Below are positions 50,643 to 59,661 of a stretch of DNA of 64,000 nt, in pieces; position 1 is the first letter of the stretch; each line of letters starts with the position of its first letter. Source of the stretch: Sulfurospirillum diekertiae (lineage in GTDB: Bacteria > Campylobacterota > Campylobacteria > Campylobacterales > Sulfurospirillaceae); contig NZ_CP021416.1 in the NCBI RefSeq assembly GCF_002162315.1, positions 1,686,207-1,750,206 on the forward strand. Direction: 5' to 3'. The notes under the pieces were generated by a model that saw only the letters and a program-made list of their open reading frames with translations, made no database searches and was not told where the DNA came from. A program made the translations under genes and the position numbers.

Positions 50643-51348
50643 CTTTTTTAATCTCCTCAGTCTGAATGCTTGCTTGTGCTCTATCAGGCTCTTCTATCTG
50701 CTCGGATGTTGTTTCCATCACTTCAGGGGCATTTACATGTAAAGATGTTTCTTTTTGCTCTTCAGCTTTATGTGAACTCGCTTGCGTACTCTCATTGGCA
50801 TCACTGATTTCACTGCTTGGGGTCTCCTCTGAGATAACTGGTGCTTCAGCACTTTGAATGTTGGTTTCCTCAAATTGCGCATAAAGCTCAAGTGCCCCTT
50901 TAGTTGCAGATGAAACTTCGTTGTAACTTCCATCACGGATATGTCGCCAAATATCACGTTTTACCAGACTTAAGATATAACGTCTATCGCCACCAATAAC
51001 GCGCCCTAATTCATTACCACCACATTCTTGGCATACAAAATAGGTAATCTTATGTTGTAACGTCTCTTCGGAGCGACAGTTTTCATCATCGACCATCAGC
51101 ATGCTCTGACATTTAGGGCAATAGCACCAAAGTCCAACAACATCGCCTTTTTTATACTTCCAACGCCAAAGCACTTTAAATAAAATGAGTTCACGAAATT
51201 TAAAGTATTTTGGGCGCATTAAATAACGAGCAACAAAAGGAAAAGCAACTAAAATGATACAAATGGTAATGGCACCGCTATTGACAATCCACTGCGGTAT
51301 GGTATAAAGTTCACTAATACGTGTTAAAAGGCTCAGTATTTTTTCCAA
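50632..51348 (-). CDS. Membrane-anchored protein with a CxxC/CxxC ribbon and acidic tail
   Basis: This 238-aa protein has one hydrophobic helix (about residues 25-42), a basic stretch, a ribbon with CPKC (77-80) and CQEC (106-109), then a low-complexity tail from about residue 150 rich in Glu, Ser, Thr and Ala. It looks like a zinc ribbon facing the cytoplasm. I do not recognise the family. It overlaps the TSUP start by 11 bp and follows folP by 9 bp. A TTACATGTAA at 50733 encodes SLHVNAP in the tail. Confidence 0.75.
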
Positions 51349-51357
51349 AAAAGATTC

Positions 51358-52503
51358 CTAAATAGTTGTTTGATTCAGTGCTTGAAGCACGCTTAATGCT
51401 TGTACATGTGCTTTAACGTCATGAGCACGTATAATGCTCGCACCATGTTCATATGCTTTAAGATGAAGGGCAAGAGTTCCAGGTAAACGCTCATCAATCG
51501 GTGTGGAGATGATCTTATCGATCATCGATTTGCGACTGGCTCCTATAAGAAGCGGATAGCCAAAATGTAAAAAGTGTTCATGGTGTTTGAGAAGTTGTAA
51601 GTTATGCTCTAAATTTTTTCCAAATCCAATCCCTACATCCAAAACAATTTTCTTAATGCCAAAGTGGAGTGCTTTTGCGATACGTTCTTCGAAAAAGGCG
51701 TCGACTTCTAGCATAACATTATCATAGACAGGCTCATGTTGCATGCTTTTTGGATCACCTTGCATATGCATCAAAATGACTGTTGCATCATATTTTGCTG
51801 TCACACGAGCAACATCATCATTCGCAAGCGCTGTAATGTCGTTGACAATACTAAAGCCATGTGTCAAAGCATACTCCAAACACAATGGCGAATAGCTATC
51901 AAGTGAAAATTGTGCCTTTTCAAACAGCTTATGCTTGAAAATCAGATCGATAATCGGCTTCACTCGCGAAAGCTCTTCTTGCTCACTGACACCGATGCTT
52001 CCAGGACGGCTTGAAACACCGCCTAAATCAATCATAGTAGCACCCTCTTCTATCATGTGTTCAACGTGTTTGAGTGCGGCTTCATCTTTAAAACGACTGC
52101 CTTGAAAAAAACTGTCTTCATTGGTGTTGATGATACCCATCACACTAAAATCATCTTTACATGTAAAGGTAAACTCACTCAATTTTTGAGCAACCTCTTT
52201 TAACCCAAAAGGTTGAATTTTCTCTTTGTGTGCCAACTCTTTAAGTTGCTTATCATTGGCAATTAAAACGGCATCCACCAAAGGGACTTTACATGTAATG
52301 GTGTCTTTAGGGACTGCAAGATCAGCCCCAATGGAAAGAGCATCTTGTTTGAGAATATTGGCAGCAGGTGTTTTTAAATCTTTGATGTAAATAAGATTTA
52401 GATGTGTTTTAGGGATTAAAAGTGCACTTCCTTCGTGCGTAACACCAACCGTTTGTAACAATGCTTTGGCATCCATCTGAGATGAAAGTTTATACAGTTT
52501 CAT
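51358..52503 (-). CDS. folP: Dihydropteroate synthase
   Basis: FolP joins pABA and the pterin in folate synthesis. The 381-aa protein has the pterin barrel (GIINTNEDSFF, DLGGVSSRPG, LDSYSPLC, IVLDVGIGFGK) and an N-terminal extension of about 110 residues that seems typical of Campylobacterota. It overlaps holB by 4 bp. Two TTACATGTAA copies (52157, 52289) encode FTCK and ITCK, both within or next to the extension. Confidence 0.94.
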   Translation of the reverse strand: MKLYKLSSQMDAKALLQTVGVTHEGSALLIPKTHLNLIYIKDLKTPAANILKQDALSIGADLAVPKDTITCKVPLVDAVLIANDKQLKELAHKEKIQPFGLKEVAQKLSEFTFTCKDDFSVMGIINTNEDSFFQGSRFKDEAALKHVEHMIEEGATMIDLGGVSSRPGSIGVSEQEELSRVKPIIDLIFKHKLFEKAQFSLDSYSPLCLEYALTHGFSIVNDITALANDDVARVTAKYDATVILMHMQGDPKSMQHEPVYDNVMLEVDAFFEERIAKALHFGIKKIVLDVGIGFGKNLEHNLQLLKHHEHFLHFGYPLLIGASRKSMIDKIISTPIDERLPGTLALHLKAYEHGASIIRAHDVKAHVQALSVLQALNQTTI

Positions 52504-53120
52504 CGATATTTCCTAAGCATAATTGAAAGTAAAAGTGAAGTTAAAATTGTTTGTCCACGTGTATTGAGCTCAACAAGATGCAAAAGCTTTTGAAAATGTT
52601 CCAATTCCTTTTCGCTAAATCGCAAATGGTGCTCATTGATCGCCTCGAACACAATCGCTTGTACCAAATCTTTTAAAAAGTTTTTCTCTGCATTTTGATG
52701 TTTCTGAATAAAAGGATAGATATCCCCAAGATCAAGTTGTTTGAGGTTTAATCCACTCTGAATAATTTCATGCTCAACAATCAACTCTTTTTGAAGTAAA
52801 CGTGAACGAATTGTTGGTAGAAACGCTGTTTTAGAAGGGGCTACTACAATAAAAACAATGTGACGAGGTGGCTCTTCTAAAATTTTCAGTAGTGCATTTT
52901 GCGCTTCAACACGGTACCCTTTTGCTACTAAAATAAGATATTTATTAGCAGATTCTGCGATATAAGCTTCTTTAATAACCTCTTTGGCATCATCAATCAA
53001 AAACTCATCTTTGCAAAAGAAGAGATGGCGCTCTTTAGCGTATTCTTCTTGCAAGCTCTCTTTTGCTTTTTCCACATTTTTACAAATTAAAATATGGCTT
53101 AAAACACCTTCGTCACTCAT
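52500..53120 (-). CDS. holB: DNA polymerase III delta' subunit-like protein
   Basis: This 206-aa protein is a short clamp-loader delta' homologue, starting at the ATG at 53120 (SDEGVLSHILICKN), which overlaps the hobA stop by 8 bp. It has the ALLKILEEPPRHIVFI sensor-like block of the AAA+ fold but no Walker A, as expected for delta'. It is shorter than the E. coli subunit and lacks much of the C-terminal collar region. Identity rests on the motif and the conserved neighbourhood. Confidence 0.85.
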   Translation of the reverse strand: MSDEGVLSHILICKNVEKAKESLQEEYAKERHLFFCKDEFLIDDAKEVIKEAYIAESANKYLILVAKGYRVEAQNALLKILEEPPRHIVFIVVAPSKTAFLPTIRSRLLQKELIVEHEIIQSGLNLKQLDLGDIYPFIQKHQNAEKNFLKDLVQAIVFEAINEHHLRFSEKELEHFQKLLHLVELNTRGQTILTSLLLSIMLRKYR

Positions 53121-53664
53121 TTTCAAAGGTAACCTCGGCAAAAAGCACGGCATCGATACTTTTATCGAGAAGTCTAAAAAGCTGAATTAATTTAATATCT
53201 AAACTATCATCATCACTTAAAAGATAAAAGCTATTTTGGACATGTTCATCCATGATCCAAAGGAAGCTATCGTCTTTTCGTTTGGCAATTTGCATCTTGA
53301 TATCGCTGTTTTTACCCACATAAAAGAAAGTGTATCCACTCGGAAAGGCTTGTGAGAGCATATTTTCTAAAAGTTCAATATCTTCTTTGGTCTTGACTTG
53401 ATATAAATTGGGATAGAGCGTCTGCAAGGATAAAAATGGTAGCAGCGGTCTATTTTTACGATGATTGTTGATGGCGCGCAACATATAATGGCAAAACCAC
53501 GCCCGATCATCATCGGTAATCACAATAAAAGTGTGGCCATCCAGAAGATTTTTAAGCATGGAAGCCGCAAGAGGAACCCATTCGAACCTCTTTTCTTCCA
53601 TCCAACTCATTGAAGAGCCATCTTTGCGTATCTCTTCAAGTGTCCATTTTAAGAATTGTTGCAT
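53113..53664 (-). CDS. hobA: DnaA-interacting replication regulator HobA
   Basis: HobA, known from H. pylori, binds domains I-II of DnaA as a tetramer and promotes its assembly at oriC; it replaces DiaA in this phylum. The 183-aa protein begins QQFLKWTLEEIRKDGSSMSWMEE and has the sequence AFPSGYTFFYVGKNSDIKM. The lysC-hobA-holB-folP order matches H. pylori, from memory. It starts 3 bp after lysC and overlaps holB. Confidence 0.9.
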   Translation of the reverse strand: MQQFLKWTLEEIRKDGSSMSWMEEKRFEWVPLAASMLKNLLDGHTFIVITDDDRAWFCHYMLRAINNHRKNRPLLPFLSLQTLYPNLYQVKTKEDIELLENMLSQAFPSGYTFFYVGKNSDIKMQIAKRKDDSFLWIMDEHVQNSFYLLSDDDSLDIKLIQLFRLLDKSIDAVLFAEVTFENE

Positions 53665-53667
53665 AAA

Positions 53668-54870
53668 TTATTTATCCAATTGATATGCGCTGTGCAATGC
53701 ACGAACAGCGAGTTCGCCGTATTTTGCCTGAATAACCATGGAAATTTTAATTTCACTGGTACTGATCATCTCAATATTGATGCCCTCTTTTGCCATAACA
53801 TCGAACGCTTTACATGCAACACCACTGTGTGATTTCATACCAACACCGACAATCGAAACTTTCACAATCTCACTATCGTATTCCATGACATCGCTCGCTC
53901 TAAGCTCGCTCATGGCAGCTTTCGTTATATCAAGCTCATTTTGAGGTACCGTAAAACCAAGATTGGTAGTACCATCGTGTCCTACATTTTGGATAATCAT
54001 ATCAACGTTAACGTTACAACTTGCTAGTTTTTTGAAAATTTCAGCTGCAATACCAGGTTTGTCCGTAACACCACGAAGAGTAACTCTAGCTTGATTTTTA
54101 TCGAGTGCAATACCGCTTACTAATGGTTGTTCCATACTATTATCTTCCTTTGTAATAAGTGTTCCTTCATGGTCATTAAAACTACTGCGTGTCACAAGAT
54201 TGACGTTGAGTTTTTTCGCCATCTCAACCGAGCGGCTTTGAAGCACTTTTGCTCCTAAACTTGCAAGTTCCAACATCTCGTCGTAACTAATTTTATCCAG
54301 TTTTTTTGCTTTTGGCTCAATACGAGGATCGGTGGTATAGACACCATCAACATCCGTATAAATTTCGCAAAGATCTGCCTCAAGAGCACCCGCAATAGCG
54401 ACAGCAGAGAGGTCACTGCCCCCTCGGCCTAAGGTTGAAACTTCACCCGCTTCTGTTACGCCTTGAAAACCAGCCACTACGACAATTTTACCTGCTTTGA
54501 GTTCTTCTTGCATTTTACTTGTATCAATATATTCAATGTGTGCTTTGGTATGTATTTCATCGGTCACAATGCCCGCACGTCGACCACTCATCGACACAGC
54601 AGCATACCCTTGTGCTTCAAGAGCAATAGCAAGTAGTGCACTCGTTACACGCTCTCCAGAGCTAAGTAACATATCGACTTCACGATGGTTAGGCGTTTTA
54701 CTAAAAAAACCTGCATAGTCTAAAAGCTTATTTGTCTCACCACTCATCGCCGAAACAACGACTACGAGATCATGCCCTGCTTGTTTGCTTTCTATCACTC
54801 TTTTGGCAACGGCTTCTATGCGCTCAACACTGCCAACACTTGTGCCACCATACTTTTGAACGATCAACAT
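53668..54870 (-). CDS. lysC: Aspartate kinase
   Basis: LysC phosphorylates aspartate for lysine, methionine and threonine. The 400-aa protein begins with the catalytic KYGGTSVGSVERI, has FQGVTEAGEVSTLGRGGSD, and two C-terminal ACT domains (GVTDKPGIAAEIF, VGVGMKSHSGVA) for feedback control. It starts 2 bp after the rppH stop. thrC in this window acts downstream of it. Confidence 0.96.
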   Translation of the reverse strand: MLIVQKYGGTSVGSVERIEAVAKRVIESKQAGHDLVVVVSAMSGETNKLLDYAGFFSKTPNHREVDMLLSSGERVTSALLAIALEAQGYAAVSMSGRRAGIVTDEIHTKAHIEYIDTSKMQEELKAGKIVVVAGFQGVTEAGEVSTLGRGGSDLSAVAIAGALEADLCEIYTDVDGVYTTDPRIEPKAKKLDKISYDEMLELASLGAKVLQSRSVEMAKKLNVNLVTRSSFNDHEGTLITKEDNSMEQPLVSGIALDKNQARVTLRGVTDKPGIAAEIFKKLASCNVNVDMIIQNVGHDGTTNLGFTVPQNELDITKAAMSELRASDVMEYDSEIVKVSIVGVGMKSHSGVACKAFDVMAKEGINIEMISTSEIKISMVIQAKYGELAVRALHSAYQLDK

Positions 54871-54871
54871 T

Positions 54872-55342
54872 TTAAAGATACCCTTCTTTTTTGAAATATT
54901 CTAACACCTGTTTATAGACGGGACGCTTGAAATAGGTAATGAAATCAAAAACCTCTTCCAAACTGACAAATCGGTAATCACAAAACTCTGGTTCTTTGGT
55001 GGCTATATTAATCTTCGCATCTTTTTTGAGTCTCACTAAAAAATACTTTTGGCTTTGTCCATCAAAAGGATACATTTTCTGAGCAATTTTTTGAGGGAAG
55101 TCGTATTGTAACCAGTGCGGATACTCTGCTATAATTTCGACGTCACCTGTACCAATTTCTTCTTCAAGCTCTCGATAAAGAGCCTCTTGTGGTGTTTCTC
55201 CCTCATCAATTCCTCCTTGAGGAAATTGCCAAGCACCCTCTATATCGCTACGACTGGCAATAAAAAGTTGGCATTGAAAAGGATATTTTGCAGAGACAAT
55301 CACAGCAGCAACATTAGGTCTGTATCGTTTTGGTGATTCCAT
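54872..55342 (-). CDS. rppH: RNA pyrophosphohydrolase (Nudix)
   Basis: RppH removes pyrophosphate from mRNA 5' ends and starts decay. The 156-aa protein has a complete Nudix box starting [13 protein letters not shown] and ending RELEEEIG, and the [15 protein letters not shown]-terminus. It heads the long minus operon lysC-hobA-holB-folP-ribbon-TSUP-ligA-tlyA-ribF and is divergent from hemW. Confidence 0.94.
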   Translation of the reverse strand: MESPKRYRPNVAAVIVSAKYPFQCQLFIASRSDIEGAWQFPQGGIDEGETPQEALYRELEEEIGTGDVEIIAEYPHWLQYDFPQKIAQKMYPFDGQSQKYFLVRLKKDAKINIATKEPEFCDYRFVSLEEVFDFITYFKRPVYKQVLEYFKKEGYL

Positions 55343-55418
55343 AATTGCGCATTACCTCTATATTTTTGTTAAAATAGTATCTAAAAAGTCATTAAACTTG
55401 CTTGATATAAGGAATTTC

Positions 55419-56474
55419 GTGTTAGCTTATCTGCATATCCCTTTTTGCGATAGTAAATGCCACTACTGCGCCTTTAACTCCTATGAGAACAAGGGTACAC
55501 TGAAGCAAAACTATATGCACCATATCACCACTCAACTTCGTTTTGAACTTGAAAAATTTAATGCCGAAAAAGAGAGTATCACCTCACTTTTTATTGGAGG
55601 AGGGACTCCTTCAACCATTCCTGCTTCGTGGTATGAGCCATTTTTTAAGATGATAACGCCCTATTTAAGCCAAGATGCCGAAGTCACTTCAGAAGCTAAC
55701 CCTCACTCGGCGACCCAAGAGTGGATACAAACGATGAAGGCTCTAGGCGTCAATCGTCTGAGTTTTGGCGTACAAAGTTTCAATGCAGAAAAGCTCATCT
55801 TTTTGGGGCGCAATCATACACCCAAAATTGCACTTCAAGCCATTCATAACGCTTCCGAAGCTGGCATTCAAAATATCTCCCTTGACCTTATTTATGGCAC
55901 AGCGCTTGACACACCTTCCTTACTTGAAGAAGACCTTCATATAGCATCATCTTTACCAATAAACCATTTAAGTGCTTATGCCCTCACACTAGAAGAAGCA
56001 ACGCCTTTTTACAAAAGAAAGGATGTAACAAATGACTCTGAAGAGCTGGCTAAAACGTTTGTGCAAGCGATTATTCAAGCAGGATTTCCACAATATGAAA
56101 TCTCTAATTTTGGAAGATACCAAAGCATTCATAACAAAGGGTATTGGGAGCATCAAGACTATCTAGGCATTGGGGCAGGAGCTGTAGGATTTTTGAATAA
56201 TAAGCGTTTTTACCCTAGTAAAGAGATTGAAACCTATATACAAAATCCTCTTTTCCAAGAAATCGAAACATTAAGCAGAGAAGATTTACACATTGAAACA
56301 CTTTTTCTCGGCCTTCGAAGCAATATTGGTATTGTTTTAGATGAATTTAGCCCAAAAGAGCGAGAAAGAGTAAATCTTTTGATAAGAGAAAAAAAGCTTA
56401 CATGTAAAGATAATCGCGTCTTTAATAACGATTATTTTTTAAGTGATGAGATAGCCCTTTTTATCACTCAGTAG
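55419..56474 (+). CDS. hemW: HemW-like radical SAM protein
   Basis: This radical SAM protein has the cluster motif CDSKCHYCAF and GGGTPSTIP. I chose the GTG at 55419 (LAYLHIPFCDSKC) because AAGGA lies 5 bp upstream; a TTG at 55398 is also in frame. The 351-aa length fits HemW, a haem chaperone once called coproporphyrinogen oxidase-like. The neighbourhood does not settle the role. It ends 11 bp inside the convergent antiporter gene. A TTACATGTAA at 56398 encodes LTCKDN. Confidence 0.9.
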   Translation: MLAYLHIPFCDSKCHYCAFNSYENKGTLKQNYMHHITTQLRFELEKFNAEKESITSLFIGGGTPSTIPASWYEPFFKMITPYLSQDAEVTSEANPHSATQEWIQTMKALGVNRLSFGVQSFNAEKLIFLGRNHTPKIALQAIHNASEAGIQNISLDLIYGTALDTPSLLEEDLHIASSLPINHLSAYALTLEEATPFYKRKDVTNDSEELAKTFVQAIIQAGFPQYEISNFGRYQSIHNKGYWEHQDYLGIGAGAVGFLNNKRFYPSKEIETYIQNPLFQEIETLSREDLHIETLFLGLRSNIGIVLDEFSPKERERVNLLIREKKLTCKDNRVFNNDYFLSDEIALFITQ

Positions 56475-58075
56475 GGTTTTCTTCGAGTGCGACATGGAGA
56501 AGTGCTTTGGCTGCTTCTCTTCCTTCATTTACGATATGTTTTACGTCTAAAGCTTTCAATAGTTTTTTCTCATCATAGTCACTTGCTTTTGCAACAATCT
56601 TAATCGGTGCATCAAATGACTTTAAAACCTCACACAGCAAGATCAATTTCTTTTCATTATTAATTGCAATAATCACCGATTTTGCATTTTCTACAAAGGC
56701 ATTTTGAAGAATACTTTTTTCGGCAGCATTACCAAAATAAACAGGTTCACCTCTATTTTGCCCTAGTTTAACCAGATTAATATCATGTTCTAAAACAAGG
56801 TAATTCACATTCATCTTCTTCAGACGATAGACAATTTCTTGTCCAAGTTTTCCATAACCACAAACAATAATATGATCTTTAATACCAGAAGAATGAATTT
56901 TAAAATCGCCATTGTCAGGCTCTTTGGTAATAGAATTTACAATTTTTTTCATATTTTTAAGAATAAAAGGTGTCATAACCATAGAGAGTACAACTGTCAC
57001 AATGAGAACTTGAGAGGTATTGGTGCTTATTAAATACGATGAACTGGCTAGGGCTAAAATTGCTAACGAGAACTCGCCCCCTTGGCAGAGTGCCAATCCT
57101 GTTTTAAGTGCAACTCTCCCACCTACTGAATAAAATAAAATAGTAAAAACCACCAATGTTTTAAAGGCCATCATGACCCCTAAAAACAGTAAAATTGTGG
57201 CGTAATTTTGTGCAATTAAGCTAAGATCAATCTGCATTCCAACGGTGATAAAAAAAAGACCCAGAAGGATATCTCGAAAGGGGACAAGATCGGCTTCGAT
57301 TTGATGCTTATACTGTGTTTCAGACATCATCATACCTGCCAAAAAAGCGCCTAAAGAGTATGAAAATCCTAAAGAGTGCGATAAAAAAGAAGCACCCACA
57401 ACTAGTAATAACACTGATGCAATAAAAATTTCTTGAGTATCCGCCCAAACAACAAGCGATAAAAAGCGATTGAGCAGATATTTTCCAATGATAAACATCA
57501 AGCCTAAAATAATCACTGCACTGTAAAACGTTTGCAAGAGCAGAGACGAAATAGAACTATTTTGATTTGAAAAAATATTAATCATCAATAAAATAGGAAT
57601 GACTGCAATATCTTGAAACAAAAGAATTCCAAGTGCTTTACGTCCATAAATTGTGTGTATTGTTCCACTATCATTCAAAATTTTCAGAACAATGGCTGTT
57701 GATGAAAGTGCTAGAGCATAACCAATGATAATGGCACTTTTTTTCTCAATTCCAAAAAAGTATTCTGCGCCTAAAGCAATGGCACCTCCTACAAGTAAAA
57801 CCTGTAAAAAACCATAAAAGAAAACATCCTTTTTCATACTCAAAAGATGTTTGATCGAAAATTCCAAGCCAATCGTAAACATTAAAAAAACGATTCCAAA
57901 CTCAGCAATTTGTGTCAAAGAATCATTATTGCGACCTAATTTGTACATGTAGGCAATGGCAAATCCCGTAATGATATACCCAATAATCGTTGGAATATTA
58001 AAAACGTTTTAACAAAATGTTAAAAATCGTTGCTATGGCCGTTGCACTTAAAATAATCGCTAATATATTATCCAC
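56464..58075 (-). CDS. Kef-type cation:proton antiporter with TrkA-N domain, N-terminal frameshift
   Basis: The protein has a CPA2 antiporter membrane domain of about 12 helices and a C-terminal nucleotide-binding domain (HIIVCGYGKLGQEIVYRL) that gates potassium efflux or exchange. The open frame begins only at 57948. A GTG at 58075, 2 bp after hspR, starts the missing first helix (DNILAIILSATAIATIFNIL) and leads into LKRF; removing one T of the T5 run at 58000-58004 joins this to NIPTIIGYIITG, the conserved first loop. Repaired length is 536 aa. It follows hspR as in C. jejuni. Confidence 0.85.
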
Positions 58076-58077
58076 AC

Positions 58078-58452
58078 CTATTCCCCAAATAAAATGATCT
58101 CATAACTATTTTTATGTTTAACCAACGGATTTTTAGTTTGCGTACTTTTTTTAGTCAGCCCACTTAGCTCCAAGCGCAAATTCTCAACCAATAACTCATA
58201 GTCATCAATTTTGTCTTTAAGTTGCATGATAATATCAACACCCGCTAAATTAACGCCAAGATCACGTGTGAGACGTTGAATCATCTTGATCTTATCAATA
58301 TCACGTTGTGAATAAAGACGCATTTTTCCATCGGTTCTCGAAGGTCTAACCAATCCTTCCCTTTCATACTGACGAAGTGTTTGAGGATGAATCGTTAAAA
58401 CTTTTGCAACTACACTAATCAAATAAACAGGTTCTTCATAATCATGGTGCAT
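58078..58452 (-). CDS. hspR: Heat-shock repressor HspR (MerR-type)
   Basis: HspR represses heat-shock genes through HAIR sites. The 124-aa protein has the MerR-type helix-turn-helix (YLISVVAKVLTIHPQTLRQYEREGLV split over the start, then RLYSQRDIDKI) and a C-terminal coiled coil. It lies between dnaJ and the antiporter, as in H. pylori and C. jejuni. Its 5' region holds leader repeat copy B, 36 nt upstream of the ATG. Confidence 0.94.
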   Translation of the reverse strand: MHHDYEEPVYLISVVAKVLTIHPQTLRQYEREGLVRPSRTDGKMRLYSQRDIDKIKMIQRLTRDLGVNLAGVDIIMQLKDKIDDYELLVENLRLELSGLTKKSTQTKNPLVKHKNSYEIILFGE

Positions 58453-58488
58453 AAGAGGCTCCTCTTTTTTTATTCCAAAATCCTTAAT

Positions 58489-58532
58489 ACGCCTTTAAAG
58501 CAAAGCTCTAAAGACTACGCTAACGCTAAGTT
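58489..58532 (-). repeat. Leader repeat copy B, upstream of hspR
   Basis: This 44-nt core is 37/44 identical to copy A with only transitions. Its hairpin CTTTAGAGC-TTT-GCTTTAAAG keeps pairing through one G-U. A shared AGGTGCG box lies upstream at about 58552-58558. It is on the hspR strand, after the dnaJ stop, so hspR may have its own leader. Confidence 0.65.
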
Positions 58533-58605
58533 TGCCTCAGTGGCAATCTCACGCACCTTTGGTACTTTTTATTCAAGCACTAAAACCATTGATCACACAT
58601 AGAAT

Positions 58606-59512
58606 TTAGTGTGGTAACTTTGCTTCCATCATTGTTTTAAGATCACTATCCAATGAAGATACTGGAGGCAAAACAATATTGGCAACAAGGTATAAATCGC
58701 CTTTCGATTGATTTTTGCGATTGAGTGCGCCATACTCTTTAACTCTAAATTTTTGTCCGTTTTTCGTATCTTCTTTGACTTTTAATGTAATCTCTTTATA
58801 GAGCGTATCAACAGCTATTTTACCGCCAAAAAGTGCTGTTTTAAGAGGAATATCAATACTCTTTACCAAATCATCTCCATCGCGCGTGTACTCAGGACTA
58901 TCAGCAACTTCCACACTTAAGATCAAATCACCTTTTTGACCTTGATACGATTTTCCTTTGTCTTTAACACGCATTTTCTCACCATTTTTAATGCCTGCAG
59001 GAATCTTCACATCAAAGCTGTCATTGTTATAGGAAAGGGAGTGTTTTCCACCCAAAATAGCAACATTGAAAGGAATAATAATTTTGGCGCTTACATCCAA
59101 ATCAGGCTCACTATAACCACCAAATCCACCGCCAAAGCCTGCATTTCCAAAACCACCAAATCCACCGTGACCCGCACGACCACCAGTGCTAAAGCCGCCA
59201 AACCCTCCGCTACCGCCGAAGATGCTGCGCAAGATGTCATCTAAATTAGCCCCGCCACCTTGTGAATTTGCAAAATCATGGAAATTTTGGCCACCAAACA
59301 TGTTATCACCGTATTGGTCATATTGCTGGCGTTTTTGGGCATCACTCAAAATTTCATAGGCAGCATTGATCTCTTTAAATTTTTCTTCTGCACCTGCATC
59401 TTTATTAATGTCAGGGTGATATTTGCGAGCTAAACGTCGATAGGCTTTTTTTGATCTCTTCCGCACTTGCGTCTTGAGAGACGTCTAAGGTCTCATATAA
59501 ACTCTTACTCAT
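58606..59512 (-). CDS. cbpA: DnaJ/CbpA-type co-chaperone, N-terminal frameshift
   Basis: This J-domain protein has [15 protein letters not shown] with HPD, a Gly/Phe-rich linker (about residues 75-130), and two C-terminal substrate domains without a zinc finger, which fits CbpA. The open frame starts only at 59466, inside the J domain. An ATG at 59512 ([21 protein letters not shown]) gives the proper N-terminus; removing one base of the T7 run at 59446-59452 (A7 coding) joins it to [11 protein letters not shown]. Repaired length is 301 aa. hspR follows. Confidence 0.88.
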
Positions 59513-59542
59513 GACTTTAACCTTGTATAAATATTTATAGTG

Positions 59543-59548
59543 ATTATA
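59543..59548 (-). promoter_or_regulatory. -10 element of the dnaJ-hspR-antiporter operon
   Basis: TATAAT on the minus strand lies 30 bp upstream of the repaired dnaJ ATG; the HAIR-like site covers the -35 region. Confidence 0.6.
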
Positions 59549-59556
59549 ACACAAAA

Positions 59557-59577
59557 CTTTAGTCTAGGTCAATCAAC
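59557..59577. promoter_or_regulatory. HAIR-like HspR operator
   Basis: CTTTAGT, a 7-bp spacer and AATCAAC match the HAIR consensus CTTGAGT-N7-ACTCAAG at 6 and 5 of 7 positions. It overlaps the -35 region of the dnaJ promoter, where an HspR autoregulatory site is expected. Confidence 0.5.
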
Positions 59578-59596
59578 TTACTCGCTGTTTTCTTAA

Positions 59597-59630
59597 TATT
59601 TACTTTATATTTACCTCTCTCCCTTATAAT
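59597..59630 (+). promoter_or_regulatory. htrA promoter with OmpR-type direct repeats
   Basis: TATTTAC occurs at 59597-59603 and 59608-59614, exactly 11 bp apart, one helical turn. The second copy ends 10 bp before TATAAT (59625-59630). OmpR-family regulators bind such repeats as dimers; CprR encoded nearby is one. Confidence 0.5.
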
Positions 59631-59661
59631 GCTTACTAAGAAACTATTAAGGAGTTTATCC

